Shown here piece after piece: positions 30,590 through 39,936 of a DNA stretch of 64,000 bases (positions are counted from its first letter, which is position 1; each line of letters opens with the position of its first letter). The position numbers were made by a program, and so were the translations under genes. This stretch comes from Phycisphaeraceae bacterium. Its GTDB lineage: Bacteria; Planctomycetota; Phycisphaerae; Phycisphaerales; UBA1924. Where the stretch lies: NCBI GenBank assembly GCA_019636655.1, contig JAHBXB010000004.1:186001-250000 (forward strand), read 5' to 3'. The notes under the pieces were generated by a model that was not told where the DNA came from, did no database searches, and was given only the letters and a program-made list of their open reading frames with translations.

Positions 30590-32412
30590 GGCGCGCCGGC
30601 AGGGGCCGTGCCCGGCGGGTCGGCCGGCTGGTCCGGGCCCGTCGGCAGCACCATCCCGGCGAGGGGCTTGAACGTCCCGTCGCGGGCCACGCGCAACTGG
30701 CCGGTGTCCAGCAGGTAGTTGAGCACCGCAAGCCGCAGGTCCGTCGCGGCCTGGTCCCGCGCATCGCGGGCCGACTGCAGCGAGTTCTCCGTGTCCACGA
30801 TCTGCTGCGAGGTGGTCTCGATCGGCTTGAGGTCCTGCTCCTGCTTGCGGCGTTCGTTGGTCTTGACCGAGTCCTCGGCCAGCAGCAGCGCGTACTTGGC
30901 CCGCTCGATTTCGCGGACGTCCGATCGCACGCCCACGATCAGGTCGTCGCGGAAGCGCTCGAACTCGCGCTTGGCCTGCTCGAAGGAGATGATCGACTGC
31001 CGCAGCGCCAGCCGCTCGCGTTCCCGGTCCAGCGGCATGCTGAAGGTCAGGCCGGCGAAGTACGCCGAGTTCTCAGGGCTGAAGTAGATCCCGCCCACGT
31101 CGTCCCCCGGGTCGGTGGGGATCGTCACGCTGGCGACGGCGTTGAGTTCCGGCAGGATCAGGTTGCGCGCGTTGGCGACCTGACGCTGCGAGTCGTCGAT
31201 CTGGTCGCGGCGGTTCTGCAGGTCGAGCCGGTAGGTCAGGGCCCGCTCCACGGCCTGCACCATCGTCGTCTCGGGGAGCGGGAGGTCCAGGGCCGCGAGG
31301 GCGCTGTCGCTCACCGCGATCCGCTCGTTCACGCCGAGCCCGAGGCGGATCTTGAACCGGTCCAGCGCCAGGATGTACGACTCGCGCTGCGCCGCGACGC
31401 TCGACGCCGCCTGCAGCACGTCGCTCTTGGCGATCGCCACTTCGGTCTGAGCGACTCGCCCGGCCTCGTACAGGGCCTCCTTGCGGCGCTGCTCGCGCTG
31501 CAGGGAGAGGTACCGCTTCTCGGTGTTGCCGATCGACTGCTTCAACTGGGCGAGGCCGAAGAAGTCGCGGCAGATGTCCACCAGGAACCGGCGGCGGAAG
31601 GTCTCGAAGTCCCTCGCCGCGTAGATCAGGTTGCGCTCCGACTGGATCAGCCCCTCCTGCGCGATCATGCCGGCGCCGCGCATCAGCGGGACGTTGGCGT
31701 CCACGACGATGCTCGAGGCCTGGGTGTAGGAGCCGGTGGCGGTTTCGCGCAGGTTCTCGGTGGCGTTCCACAGCCAGCGGGCGGCGACCTGGCCGCCGAA
31801 GGGGAGGCGCTGCGCCAGCCGCAGTTCGTTGAGAACGTTGAACGCCGACGCGGGCTGGCCCTGTTCCCACGATCCGGAGACGGAGGCCGTGGTTTCGTTG
31901 GTCAGGATCGGGTCCCAGAGGTGGCGCTCGCTCAGCAGGCGGATCGCGGAGAGGATGTAGTCCTCCTCGGCGGTGATGAACTCCCGGGCGGTCAGCTGGG
32001 CCTGCTGGAGGGCGCCCTCGAGGCTGAGTTCGCGGGCGCCCTGCGAGACGGCCTCCTGCATGGTGGTGAGGCGCCGGTCGACGGCGTCGGCTTCGAAGTT
32101 GGGCTGCTGAGCCTGGAAGGGGAGGTCCGCGGCGTCCGGGTTGGTGGTGGGGAGCGACTTGGCGACGTTGGCGGGGTTGTTCTCCCCGGGGAGGGAGTTT
32201 GGGGAGGTGATCCGCGGCGAGATGGTGTCCTTCCCCAGGGCGGCCATCCGGGAGCGCAGGAGGCTGTCGGTTCGGGAGTCGATGTCACTCAGGTCGGCAC
32301 AACCAGAACACAATACTATCAAAAATACACTGGTTGCCGACGCCCGACGACATGCCCCCTTGAGCCGGTCAATGTTGTCCAAACAATTATCGAATATCAA
32401 TCGTCTATGCAT
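30586..32412 (-). CDS. TolC-family outer-membrane efflux lipoprotein
   Basis: A 608-residue protein (start at ATG 32412) with a lipobox VLCSGC, implying lipid attachment, followed by the TolC/OEP pattern of long alpha-hairpins: REFITAEEDYILSAIRLLSERHLW, RFLVDICRDFFGLAQLKQSIGNTEKRY and RRKEALYEAGRVAQTEVA. A GTG at 32499 would extend the frame; neither start has a clear ribosome site. It is likely the outer-membrane exit duct of an efflux or secretion system. The RND pump in this window (55533-59924) lies 23 kb away and lacks its own TolC, so they could pair, but this is conjecture. Confidence 0.82.
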   Translation of the reverse strand: MHRRLIFDNCLDNIDRLKGACRRASATSVFLIVLCSGCADLSDIDSRTDSLLRSRMAALGKDTISPRITSPNSLPGENNPANVAKSLPTTNPDAADLPFQAQQPNFEADAVDRRLTTMQEAVSQGARELSLEGALQQAQLTAREFITAEEDYILSAIRLLSERHLWDPILTNETTASVSGSWEQGQPASAFNVLNELRLAQRLPFGGQVAARWLWNATENLRETATGSYTQASSIVVDANVPLMRGAGMIAQEGLIQSERNLIYAARDFETFRRRFLVDICRDFFGLAQLKQSIGNTEKRYLSLQREQRRKEALYEAGRVAQTEVAIAKSDVLQAASSVAAQRESYILALDRFKIRLGLGVNERIAVSDSALAALDLPLPETTMVQAVERALTYRLDLQNRRDQIDDSQRQVANARNLILPELNAVASVTIPTDPGDDVGGIYFSPENSAYFAGLTFSMPLDRERERLALRQSIISFEQAKREFERFRDDLIVGVRSDVREIERAKYALLLAEDSVKTNERRKQEQDLKPIETTSQQIVDTENSLQSARDARDQAATDLRLAVLNYLLDTGQLRVARDGTFKPLAGMVLPTGPDQPADPPGTAPAGAP

Positions 32413-32648
32413 GCGTTTCTCGCGGGATGCTACCGACCGAACGCCTTGTTTGTTGCGAGTGCGTTTGCACAGCCATATCCTTCCGCCGACTCCCGACACC
32501 GGTACGGATGCCCTTACAGTATACGAATAATCGAGCCGAGGCGAGTGACCAAATGACCCGCCACGGCAGATATTTTCTCGACCGCCTTCCGCCGCAGTGA
32601 CCGTGTCGCAGGGTTCCAGGGGGCCCGAACAAGGAGCGATCTTCGCTT

Positions 32649-35594
32649 ATGGCTTCCATCACCTACGACGGTCAGTCCTTCATGATCGATGGGCGTCGGA
32701 TCTGGGTCGTCAGCGGCTCTGTGCCCTTTGCGCGGATTCCCCGGGACCAGTGGGCGGCGCGGATCCGTGCCGCCAAGCTGGCGGGGCTGAACGCGGTCGA
32801 GACACACGTGATCTGGTCGCGGCACGAGGCGCGGCAGGGTCAGTTCAACTTCACCGGCGAGAACGACCTGCGGCACTTCGTCCAACTGGTGCAGCAGGCG
32901 GGGATGTACTGCATCCTGCGGCCGGGGCCGTACGTGGGTGCGGCGTGGGACATGGGCGGGCTGCCGTCGTGGCTGCTCGCGCTGCCGGACATCCGCCTGC
33001 GGGTCGCGGGCCCGGCGTTTCTCGAGGCCTGCTCGCGGTACATCACTGCGGTGGCGCAGCAGGTCCGGGATCTTCAGGTGACCTCGCCCGGCGAGGGTGG
33101 GCCGGTGCTGCTGGTGCAGAACGAGTCGGGGTGGACTTGCGGGCACGACGAGGCGGCGCACGCCTACCTCGGCGAACTGAACCGCTACTACCGCGAGGCG
33201 GGGCTGACGGTGCCGACGATCAACGCGAACCAGCTCTGGCAGGGGATCGAGGGGCAGATCGACTGCTGGACGGGGTACGGGGATTTGCTGGCGACGCTCC
33301 GGCAACTGGCTGAGGTGCGCCCGGACCAGCCGCGGATCGTGATCGACTTCAAACTTGGCGAGCCGCTGCAGTGGGGGCGCTCGGCGTCGGCGCCGCCTGA
33401 GCCGGGGCAGGTGGTGCGGCGGCTGGCGGAGGTGGTGGCGGCGGGGGGGCAGTTCAACCTGACGCCGTTCGCCGGGGGCGCGAACCCCGGGTTCGCCGCG
33501 GGCCGGGAGGGGCTTGTTCCCGACGGGTTCTACGCGACGACGACGGAGCACGGGGCGCTGATCGATGCGCTGGGGCGGCCGACGCCGGCGCACGCGACGA
33601 CGCGCCGGCTGTGCATGTTCGCATCGCGGTTTGCGCGCGTGCTGGCGAACCTGGAGACGCGGCGTCACCAGGTGGTGCAGCACCCGTCGCCGGAGCCGTC
33701 GGCGCCGAAGGCCAAGGCATCGGCGTCGCTGCCGAGCGTGGTGTACGCGACGGGCATTCACGGATCGGTCGCGTTCGTGTTCGCGGACGAGGCGGGCCGC
33801 AACGAGCCGGACTCGACGACGCTGCTCCTGCCCGACGGCACGACGCTGCCGGTGCCGCTGGGTGACTTGTCGGTGGTGTGGTGCCTCTTCGACGCGAGGC
33901 TGACGGGGCGCACGAACCTGGACTACTGCAACCTCTCGGCGTTCGCCGTGCTGGGGCGCGTGTTCGTGTGCTTCGGCCCGGCGGGGACGCGGGGGGTGCT
34001 GTCGATCAACGGCTCGCGGCTGGAGGTCGACGTGCCGACGGGGCTGACGCCGGCGATCGTCGAGCACGAGGGGATCGTCGTGGTCGTCTGCTCCTCCGAG
34101 CAGATCGATGCGGCGTACGTGGACGACGACACGCTGTACCTGGGTGTATCGGGGCTCGCGTCGGTGGATGCGGCGGGCGCTTCGTCGCACCCGATCCCGC
34201 ATGGCACATACAAGACGTACACGCGCGTGACGGGGACGGGCGCGGTGACGACGCACAAGGCGTCGCCGCCGCCGCCGGTGGAGCGAGCGCCGGAACCGGC
34301 GGCGCCCGCGCCGAAGGCCAAGGGGAAGGGGAAGGCCTCGGCGAAGAAGGGGACGGCGCCCGAGCCGGTCCGCAAGATCGATCCGGGTCCGCGGCTGGTG
34401 CTCAACCACTGGTCGGGTGCTTCGGCGAAGGAGTACGCGGACGGGGTTTCGGCGCGGTTCGCGTCGATCGCGGGTCCGGCGGACCTGGACTCGCTCGGTG
34501 CGCCGGTCGGGTACGGGTGGTACCGGATCAAGTTCCGCTCCTCGAGCCCGGGGAAGCGGCGGATCCTGTTCCCGGGCGCGGCGGACCGGCTGCACCTGAC
34601 GCTCGACGGCGAGATCGTCGGCGTGGTAGGGCACGGCCCGGGCGCGGTCCCGGATGTCTCCTTGTCGCTGAAGAAAGGGGAGCACACGCTGGTGGTCCTG
34701 GCGGAGAACCTCGGACGGTTCTCAGGTGGTTTGCGGCTGGGGAGCCGCGTCGGGCTGTACGACCACCTGTGGGCGGTATCGCCGCTGAAGGCGGGGGCGC
34801 CGAAGCTGGTGACGGGCGAACCGATCGAGCCGCTGGGGTCGTTCGTGCCGCTCTGGAATGTTCACCGCTCGGATGCGACGGACCCGATGCGGCCGACGTG
34901 GACGTTCCAGCACCGGTCGAAGGGTCCTGTGTTCGTGCGGATGGGCCCGATGCCGGTTCGCGGGGTGCTGGTGCTCAATGATGTGCCTCTCAAGCCATTC
35001 GACGAAGCAGGGCTCGGGGTGTACACGATTCCCGCCGAGTCGCTCTCTCGCGGCAACAACTCGCTGCAGCTGGCGCTGCTGGGTGGGCACGGCGTGGCCG
35101 AAGCGAACCTGAAGCACGTGACCGAGGCGGTGGAGTTGTTTGATGGGGACGAGTGCCTGACGCTGCCGGACCCCAAGTCGCTGCCGAGCCGCGGCAAGGG
35201 CAAGGGGGCGGTCAAGGACATCGGCCCCACCGGGACGGCCGAGTGGGCGTTTGCGAAGTGGGAGCCCCCGACGCGCGATGCGTACGAGCCGGGGACCAAG
35301 TCGCCGGGGAAGGGATCGCACCAGCCGAAGTGGTGGCGCTGCCCGTTCAATCCGGATGATTCGGCGCTGCCGCTGCTGCTTGATCTCACGGGAATGACCA
35401 AGGGGCAGATCTACGTGAACGGTCAGCACCTCGGGCGGTACTTCGTGGCGGATCCGAACGGCAAGACGCTCGGGACACAGAGCGTGTACCACATCCCGCG
35501 GTCGATGCTGGGACGGACCGGGCCGAGCGAACTCATGCTGTTCGAGGAGCATGGGGCGGCGCCGACGAAGGTGAAGATTTCGGCGCCGGAGTGA
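32649..35594 (+). CDS. GH35-type beta-galactosidase-like protein with altered nucleophile
   Basis: A 981-residue cytoplasmic-looking protein with a GH35 TIM-barrel start (RIPRDQWAARIRAAKLAGLNAVETHVIW, RPGPYVGAAWDMGGLPSWLL) and the acid/base Glu159 in VQNESG. The block that normally reads TEFW...GWFDxWG here reads IDFKLGEPLQWG, putting Asp233 where the nucleophile Glu is expected. The following FNLTPFAGGANPGF aligns with FNLYMFHGGTNFGF. Two jelly-roll-like regions and a charged low-complexity linker (about 540-575) follow. There is no signal peptide. It is probably catalytically altered, or hydrolyses an unusual substrate. Confidence 0.85.
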   Translation: MASITYDGQSFMIDGRRIWVVSGSVPFARIPRDQWAARIRAAKLAGLNAVETHVIWSRHEARQGQFNFTGENDLRHFVQLVQQAGMYCILRPGPYVGAAWDMGGLPSWLLALPDIRLRVAGPAFLEACSRYITAVAQQVRDLQVTSPGEGGPVLLVQNESGWTCGHDEAAHAYLGELNRYYREAGLTVPTINANQLWQGIEGQIDCWTGYGDLLATLRQLAEVRPDQPRIVIDFKLGEPLQWGRSASAPPEPGQVVRRLAEVVAAGGQFNLTPFAGGANPGFAAGREGLVPDGFYATTTEHGALIDALGRPTPAHATTRRLCMFASRFARVLANLETRRHQVVQHPSPEPSAPKAKASASLPSVVYATGIHGSVAFVFADEAGRNEPDSTTLLLPDGTTLPVPLGDLSVVWCLFDARLTGRTNLDYCNLSAFAVLGRVFVCFGPAGTRGVLSINGSRLEVDVPTGLTPAIVEHEGIVVVVCSSEQIDAAYVDDDTLYLGVSGLASVDAAGASSHPIPHGTYKTYTRVTGTGAVTTHKASPPPPVERAPEPAAPAPKAKGKGKASAKKGTAPEPVRKIDPGPRLVLNHWSGASAKEYADGVSARFASIAGPADLDSLGAPVGYGWYRIKFRSSSPGKRRILFPGAADRLHLTLDGEIVGVVGHGPGAVPDVSLSLKKGEHTLVVLAENLGRFSGGLRLGSRVGLYDHLWAVSPLKAGAPKLVTGEPIEPLGSFVPLWNVHRSDATDPMRPTWTFQHRSKGPVFVRMGPMPVRGVLVLNDVPLKPFDEAGLGVYTIPAESLSRGNNSLQLALLGGHGVAEANLKHVTEAVELFDGDECLTLPDPKSLPSRGKGKGAVKDIGPTGTAEWAFAKWEPPTRDAYEPGTKSPGKGSHQPKWWRCPFNPDDSALPLLLDLTGMTKGQIYVNGQHLGRYFVADPNGKTLGTQSVYHIPRSMLGRTGPSELMLFEEHGAAPTKVKISAPE

Positions 35595-35852
35595 CCGCGG
35601 ACGGTCGCGATTGCTAACGCGAGCCGAAGTCAGCGGTTACATTCATCTCATGATTCGGATGCGGTACGGCTGCTGCTCTATTTGCAACTTTGGGCTTGCA
35701 GAACCATCGGCCGCGGGTAATTTGGGGGTGACGTCCCGCGCTGTATCGGACGTCGGCGTACCGGCGCGCCACGACGCGAAGCCATCAGAATGGTTCTTCA
35801 GGTCAGCGAGGCGACACGCCCCGGCGGCGTCGATTAACGCGGAGTGAGAGAG

Positions 35853-36533
35853 ATGAAGCGAGTAATGCTGTCGTGCGCGGCGGTGGTGGCTGTTGCGGCT
35901 GGTGCGGCCGTTGGCGATACCGTTGAGATGGTGCGCGTCGGCGAGGGGCTGGGGCGAACGTTGAAGTTGTATGGTTCGCAGGTCGGCAGTTCGTACACGT
36001 TCCTGGTGGGTCAGTTGACCCATGATTTCCGCAATGGAACGGGGGAAGGCGCGGGCCTGAACGGCATCCTGCCGGTATTCTGCACCGATCTGGAGCAGGA
36101 GTCGTCGTACAACTGGGAGACGTACGAGATCGTTCCGCTGATGGCGGCGCCGCTGCCGGGGCCGGCGATGGGGCCGCTCAAGGCGCAGGCGATCGCGGAT
36201 ATCTGGTACGGCGCGGCGGGGCAGCAGTTCACGTCGAACGAGTACGCGGCGGCGGTGCAGATGCTCATCTGGGACATCGTGTACGACTACAACGGCTCGG
36301 CCGCGAGCGTTGATGTGAACACGGGCACGGTGCTGTTCGCGGCGCCGGCCGATGTGGTGCTGGTCTTCGATACGCTGCGCGGGTTCATTGGGACCAATAC
36401 ACCGATCGGCAACCTGCGCGGGCTGACGCACCCGGACTTCCAGGATCAGGTCATCATCGTGCCGGCGCCGGCGGCGGGCGCGATGCTGGCCGGCGGGATG
36501 CTGCTGGCGGGCGCGCGTCGGCGCCGTCGGTAG
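35853..36533 (+). CDS. Exported PEP-CTERM-like protein with possible Cys-Gln thioester
   Basis: A 226-residue exported protein (ATG 35853, GGAG 8 bases upstream). It has a signal peptide, then FCTDLEQES with Cys77 and AAAVQMLIWDIVYD with Gln136, the arrangement seen in thioester/TQXA-like domains. The C-terminus is VPAPAAGAMLAGGMLLAGA plus an Arg-rich run, a PEP-CTERM-like sorting tail. It is likely surface anchored. It is convergent with the PDZ protein gene; function unknown. Confidence 0.8.
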   Translation: MKRVMLSCAAVVAVAAGAAVGDTVEMVRVGEGLGRTLKLYGSQVGSSYTFLVGQLTHDFRNGTGEGAGLNGILPVFCTDLEQESSYNWETYEIVPLMAAPLPGPAMGPLKAQAIADIWYGAAGQQFTSNEYAAAVQMLIWDIVYDYNGSAASVDVNTGTVLFAAPADVVLVFDTLRGFIGTNTPIGNLRGLTHPDFQDQVIIVPAPAAGAMLAGGMLLAGARRRRR

Positions 36534-36574
36534 TCAATCCGGGCTGCTGGCTTGTTTGATGGTTTCGAAAGGAG

Positions 36575-37744
36575 CTACTGCTGCTGGGGCGCCTCGGCGT
36601 CCGACTGCAGAGCGTGCGCCTTGATCGCCTCGGAGAGTTTCTGGGCGATGCGGATCTGGCGGGCGGCGCCGACCTCGCCGGCGACCAACTCGTTGCCCGC
36701 TCGCTTGAGGTTCACCGGATCGGCGCCGGCGGCCCGGTTCTTATCGAGCTGGCTTTTCATGACCTCGATGTAGGCCTGGAGTTCGGCGAGTTCCTCTTCG
36801 GGGGTCATCGTCGGGAAAAAACCCTCGGCGTTGACGACCCCGTTGAACATGACCGCCCGCTGGGGGCCGCCGAGGAAGGCCTGCTGCTGGTTGATGTTCC
36901 AGCGGGCCATCGCGGCCTCTTCACTGATGACGGCACGCGGCTTGCCGCCGCTCTCCACAAGCGAACGGGGCGACTTTCCGGTGACCCGGTCGGCCATCAT
37001 CTGGGCCTGGCGGCTGCGGACAAGTGCGTCGGTCTCCCGCCAGTCTGCTGCTGTAATGCCGGAGCGGATCGGGGGCTCGGACCGGGTAAGCAGCCGGGAG
37101 GCCCGCAGGTTCCAGGCGCGAGGGATCGAACGGGCATCGACGCCGCCGCCCTCAAGATCGGCGTAGCGACCGAGGGGGATATCGAGAGCGAGACGATCCT
37201 TGCCGCGGAGCACGACGACGCTGAGGACTTCGCCGGGCTCGTGGGCGATGATAAGGGCGCGGAGCAGCTCCCAGGCTTCGGGGCCGACGAGGCGAGCGCC
37301 ATCGGCAGATTCGAGGATATCGCCTTCCTCGAGGAGGCGAGCGCAGGGGAAGTTCGGAACGGTCTGGTCGATGATAATGCGGTCGCGGAGGAGCCCGGTG
37401 AGGATGGGGCGGATACCCATGGCGCCGCGAGGCGATCGCTCGAAGCGGGTGCGGCCCGCGGAGATGAGGCGTTCGCGCTGTTCGGGGGAGAGAGAGGCTG
37501 CGTTGGCGAGGGTCGCCTCGATCATCGGGAGCGTGATGTCGGTGCTGGCGACGAGCTGGGCGCTGGCGTCCTGGCGGACCTGGTAGCTGGGATCGTCGAG
37601 GAGGGCGACGAGGCGGGGCATGGGGCCGTCGGCGGGGGAAGCGGCGACCGGGGAGGGCTGGCCCTGGGCGTGAGATGTCGTGACGGTGACGAAACCGAGT
37701 GCCGTGCCGAGGACGATGGCAAGGACAGGATGTTTCGCGCTCAT
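36575..37744 (-). CDS. Exported PDZ-domain protein of unknown function
   Basis: A 389-residue protein starting at ATG 37744 with a signal peptide ending SHAQG. A HEAT-like helical region (VALLDDPSYQVRQDASAQLV) is followed by a PDZ-like fold, EEGDILESADGARLVGPEAWELLRALI with LSVVVLRG. The C-terminal third is helical and polar. PDZ plus HEAT-like segment suggests protein-protein interaction in the periplasm. It is the last gene of the leftward run from the BI-1-like gene; the APH gene is just upstream. Confidence 0.75.
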   Translation of the reverse strand: MSAKHPVLAIVLGTALGFVTVTTSHAQGQPSPVAASPADGPMPRLVALLDDPSYQVRQDASAQLVASTDITLPMIEATLANAASLSPEQRERLISAGRTRFERSPRGAMGIRPILTGLLRDRIIIDQTVPNFPCARLLEEGDILESADGARLVGPEAWELLRALIIAHEPGEVLSVVVLRGKDRLALDIPLGRYADLEGGGVDARSIPRAWNLRASRLLTRSEPPIRSGITAADWRETDALVRSRQAQMMADRVTGKSPRSLVESGGKPRAVISEEAAMARWNINQQQAFLGGPQRAVMFNGVVNAEGFFPTMTPEEELAELQAYIEVMKSQLDKNRAAGADPVNLKRAGNELVAGEVGAARQIRIAQKLSEAIKAHALQSDAEAPQQQ

Positions 37745-37841
37745 GGTGACCACCGCCCTTACTGAACCGCGGTCCGTCGCGTTGTATTCACCCCGGCGAA
37801 GGGGCAGATGCCCGGCGCCATCGGCGGGCAAACGGGACCTC

Positions 37842-38921
37842 TCACGATAGCCCGGAGACGCGCCGGGCGTTGTCACGGAGCCAGACGGCCTTGCCCATGA
37901 CCATGGCGAGGAGGCCGGCCGGATCGAGCAGGTGCGAGCGTCCGAGCCCGCGTACGGCGGCGACGGCTTCGACGACCAGGGCCTCGATCATGAGCCAGGC
38001 GAGGGCATCGGACTCCGCCGCGCTCAGGGTTCTACCGGAACCGGCGGTCCAGCCATGCACAAAAGCGGACAATCTGGCTTCATCGGGCTGGACGGGCCAT
38101 GCGTCGGGGGTGGAGGGGAGGGGGGGAGCGGGGGCCGGGGTGTCGGTCGAGGGCGGGGATTGTTCGCCGGCGCGGCGCATGGAGAACTGGAGGGCGCCGT
38201 TGGCGACATCGAGGATGGGCCAGGAGAGGCAGACGGTCTCGAGATCGACGACACCGGCGACGGTGTGGCCGCGGAAGACGAGGTTACCGGGGTGCCAGTC
38301 GGCGTGGATGACCTGCTCGGGCAGGGAGCGGATGCCGATGGCATCGGCCTTGGCGGCGGCGCGCTGGTACTCGTCGGCGAGGTCCTTGGCGAGGCGGCGG
38401 GCGACGCGGCCGGCATCGCGGGATTCGCACTCGCGGACGAGTCGGGCGCCGACGTCCTTGAGGGCGTGGTAGCCGCCGGTGTGGGTCTGGATGGTGGGGT
38501 GGAAGTCGGCCAGGAGGCGGTGGAAGACGCCGAGGATTCGGCCGGCTTCGAGGGTGGAGGTGACGGAGCGGTCGTAGCCGGCGCCGGGGACGACCTCGTA
38601 GACCTCGTAGACGCGGTCGCCGAGTTCGACCATGGAGCGGTTGCCGGCCCTGGTGCTGAGGAGGCGGGGGACGGGGAAGCCGGCGCGGGCGAGGAAGGTC
38701 TGGGTCTCGTGGCTGAGGGCGACGCGCCGGGCGTCGGTGCGGGCACCGGGCCCGCCGCGGCGCTTGAGGAGGAAGAGGCCCTGCGTGGTGCGGAGGATGA
38801 CCTTGGGGGTGTGCCTGGAGCCGCGGGAGAGGCGGCGGACTTCTTCGACGACGCCGAGGTCGTAATGGGAGCAGACGACGGCGGCCTCGCCGGCCGCGAT
38901 GCGCTCGGAGCGGTTGGTCAT
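37842..38921 (-). CDS. Aminoglycoside phosphotransferase-like kinase
   Basis: A 359-residue APH/choline-kinase fold protein. The Brenner-type motif VIHADWHPGNLVF has D208 with H206 and N213, followed by the metal Asp D226 in VVDLETV. Lys53 in LFLLKRR is a candidate ATP-binding residue. CGGAG lies 9 bases upstream of the ATG. Substrate unknown (antibiotic, homoserine and cytidine-type kinases share this fold). It is 18 bases downstream of yicC and probably co-transcribed; a resistance role is not implied. Confidence 0.83.
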   Translation of the reverse strand: MTNRSERIAAGEAAVVCSHYDLGVVEEVRRLSRGSRHTPKVILRTTQGLFLLKRRGGPGARTDARRVALSHETQTFLARAGFPVPRLLSTRAGNRSMVELGDRVYEVYEVVPGAGYDRSVTSTLEAGRILGVFHRLLADFHPTIQTHTGGYHALKDVGARLVRECESRDAGRVARRLAKDLADEYQRAAAKADAIGIRSLPEQVIHADWHPGNLVFRGHTVAGVVDLETVCLSWPILDVANGALQFSMRRAGEQSPPSTDTPAPAPPLPSTPDAWPVQPDEARLSAFVHGWTAGSGRTLSAAESDALAWLMIEALVVEAVAAVRGLGRSHLLDPAGLLAMVMGKAVWLRDNARRVSGLS

Positions 38922-38939
38922 CGGCGCCGGCTCCGGGGG

Positions 38940-39854
38940 CTACTCGACGTTCTGGACCTGCTCTTTGATGCGGTCGATCTCGCCCTTGACCTCGACGATG
39001 TGGCGGGAGATCTCGGAGTCGGCGCACTTGGAGGCGATGGTGTTGGCCTCGCGGAGCATTTCCTGGGAGAGGAAATCGAGGGTTCGGCCGACGGGCTTGC
39101 CGTCGTCGCGTTCGAGGAGCTGGGTGAACTGCTCGATGTGGCCGGAGAGGCGGGTGATCTCTTCGGTGATGTCGGTGCGTTCGGCGTAGACGGCGATCTC
39201 GCGGACGACGTCGGCGGGCTCGACCTTGAGGCCGGCCTCGTTAATCATGGTGTCGATGCGGAGCTTGAGGCGGCGCTCGTATTCGAGGAGGGTATCGGGG
39301 GCGCGGGCGGAGATGTGCCGGAGGCGGTCGGCGATGGCGTCGCGGCGCTGGAGGAGGTCGGTGCGGAGGGCGGCGCCCTCGCGGCCGCGCATGGCGATGA
39401 GGCGGTCGCAGGCCTGGGCGAGGAGCTTGGTGAGGGCCTGGCGGGCGCGTTCGAGTCGTTCTTCCTCGTTGGCCGGGGGGAGGAGGACGCCGGGGAGAGC
39501 GAGGAGCGGGCCGAGATCGACCTTGACCTGGCCGGACTGGACCTGGGGGAGGCGCTTGAGCTGTTCGATGTAGGCGCTCAGGGCCTTGTCGTTGATGGTG
39601 TAGCCGGTCTCGCCGGAGGAATCGGAGCACTGGGCGGAGAGGAAGACGCTGCCGCGGCCGAGGCGGCGGCGGAGTTCGCTCTCGATCTCGGCCTCGAGGG
39701 CCTGGAACTGCTCGGGGAGGCGGATGATGGCCTTGAAGTACTTGCTGTTGAGGGAGCGGACTTCTATGAAGTAGTGGACGCCGCCGGGGGAACCCTGGGG
39801 GCCGGACCCAACGGTCATGGACGCGTCGCCGAACCCGGTCATGCTGCGGATCAC
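38940..39854 (-). CDS. yicC: YicC/YloC family endoribonuclease
   Basis: A 304-residue protein with the family start MIRSMTGFGDA and C-terminal block TLDFLSQEMLREANTIASKCADSEI, and REIAVYAERTDITEEITRLSGH. AAGGAG lies 9 bases upstream. Members are endoribonucleases that promote RNA decay of some small RNAs. It precedes the APH-like gene in the leftward run. Confidence 0.94.
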   Translation of the reverse strand: MIRSMTGFGDASMTVGSGPQGSPGGVHYFIEVRSLNSKYFKAIIRLPEQFQALEAEIESELRRRLGRGSVFLSAQCSDSSGETGYTINDKALSAYIEQLKRLPQVQSGQVKVDLGPLLALPGVLLPPANEEERLERARQALTKLLAQACDRLIAMRGREGAALRTDLLQRRDAIADRLRHISARAPDTLLEYERRLKLRIDTMINEAGLKVEPADVVREIAVYAERTDITEEITRLSGHIEQFTQLLERDDGKPVGRTLDFLSQEMLREANTIASKCADSEISRHIVEVKGEIDRIKEQVQNVE

Positions 39855-39936
39855 GCGCGGCTCCTTGTGCGCCGGCCGGTGATGCGGTCGGGATCAGGAT
39901 GATGGATTGTTGTACCTGATGCAGGGAAGGGACGCA

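Noticed and set aside
30560-30700. The skew change at about 30.6 kb as a replication origin
   Set aside because: No dnaA, dnaN, gyrB or DnaA-box cluster nearby, and a second opposite change at 5.6 kb fits an inversion better.
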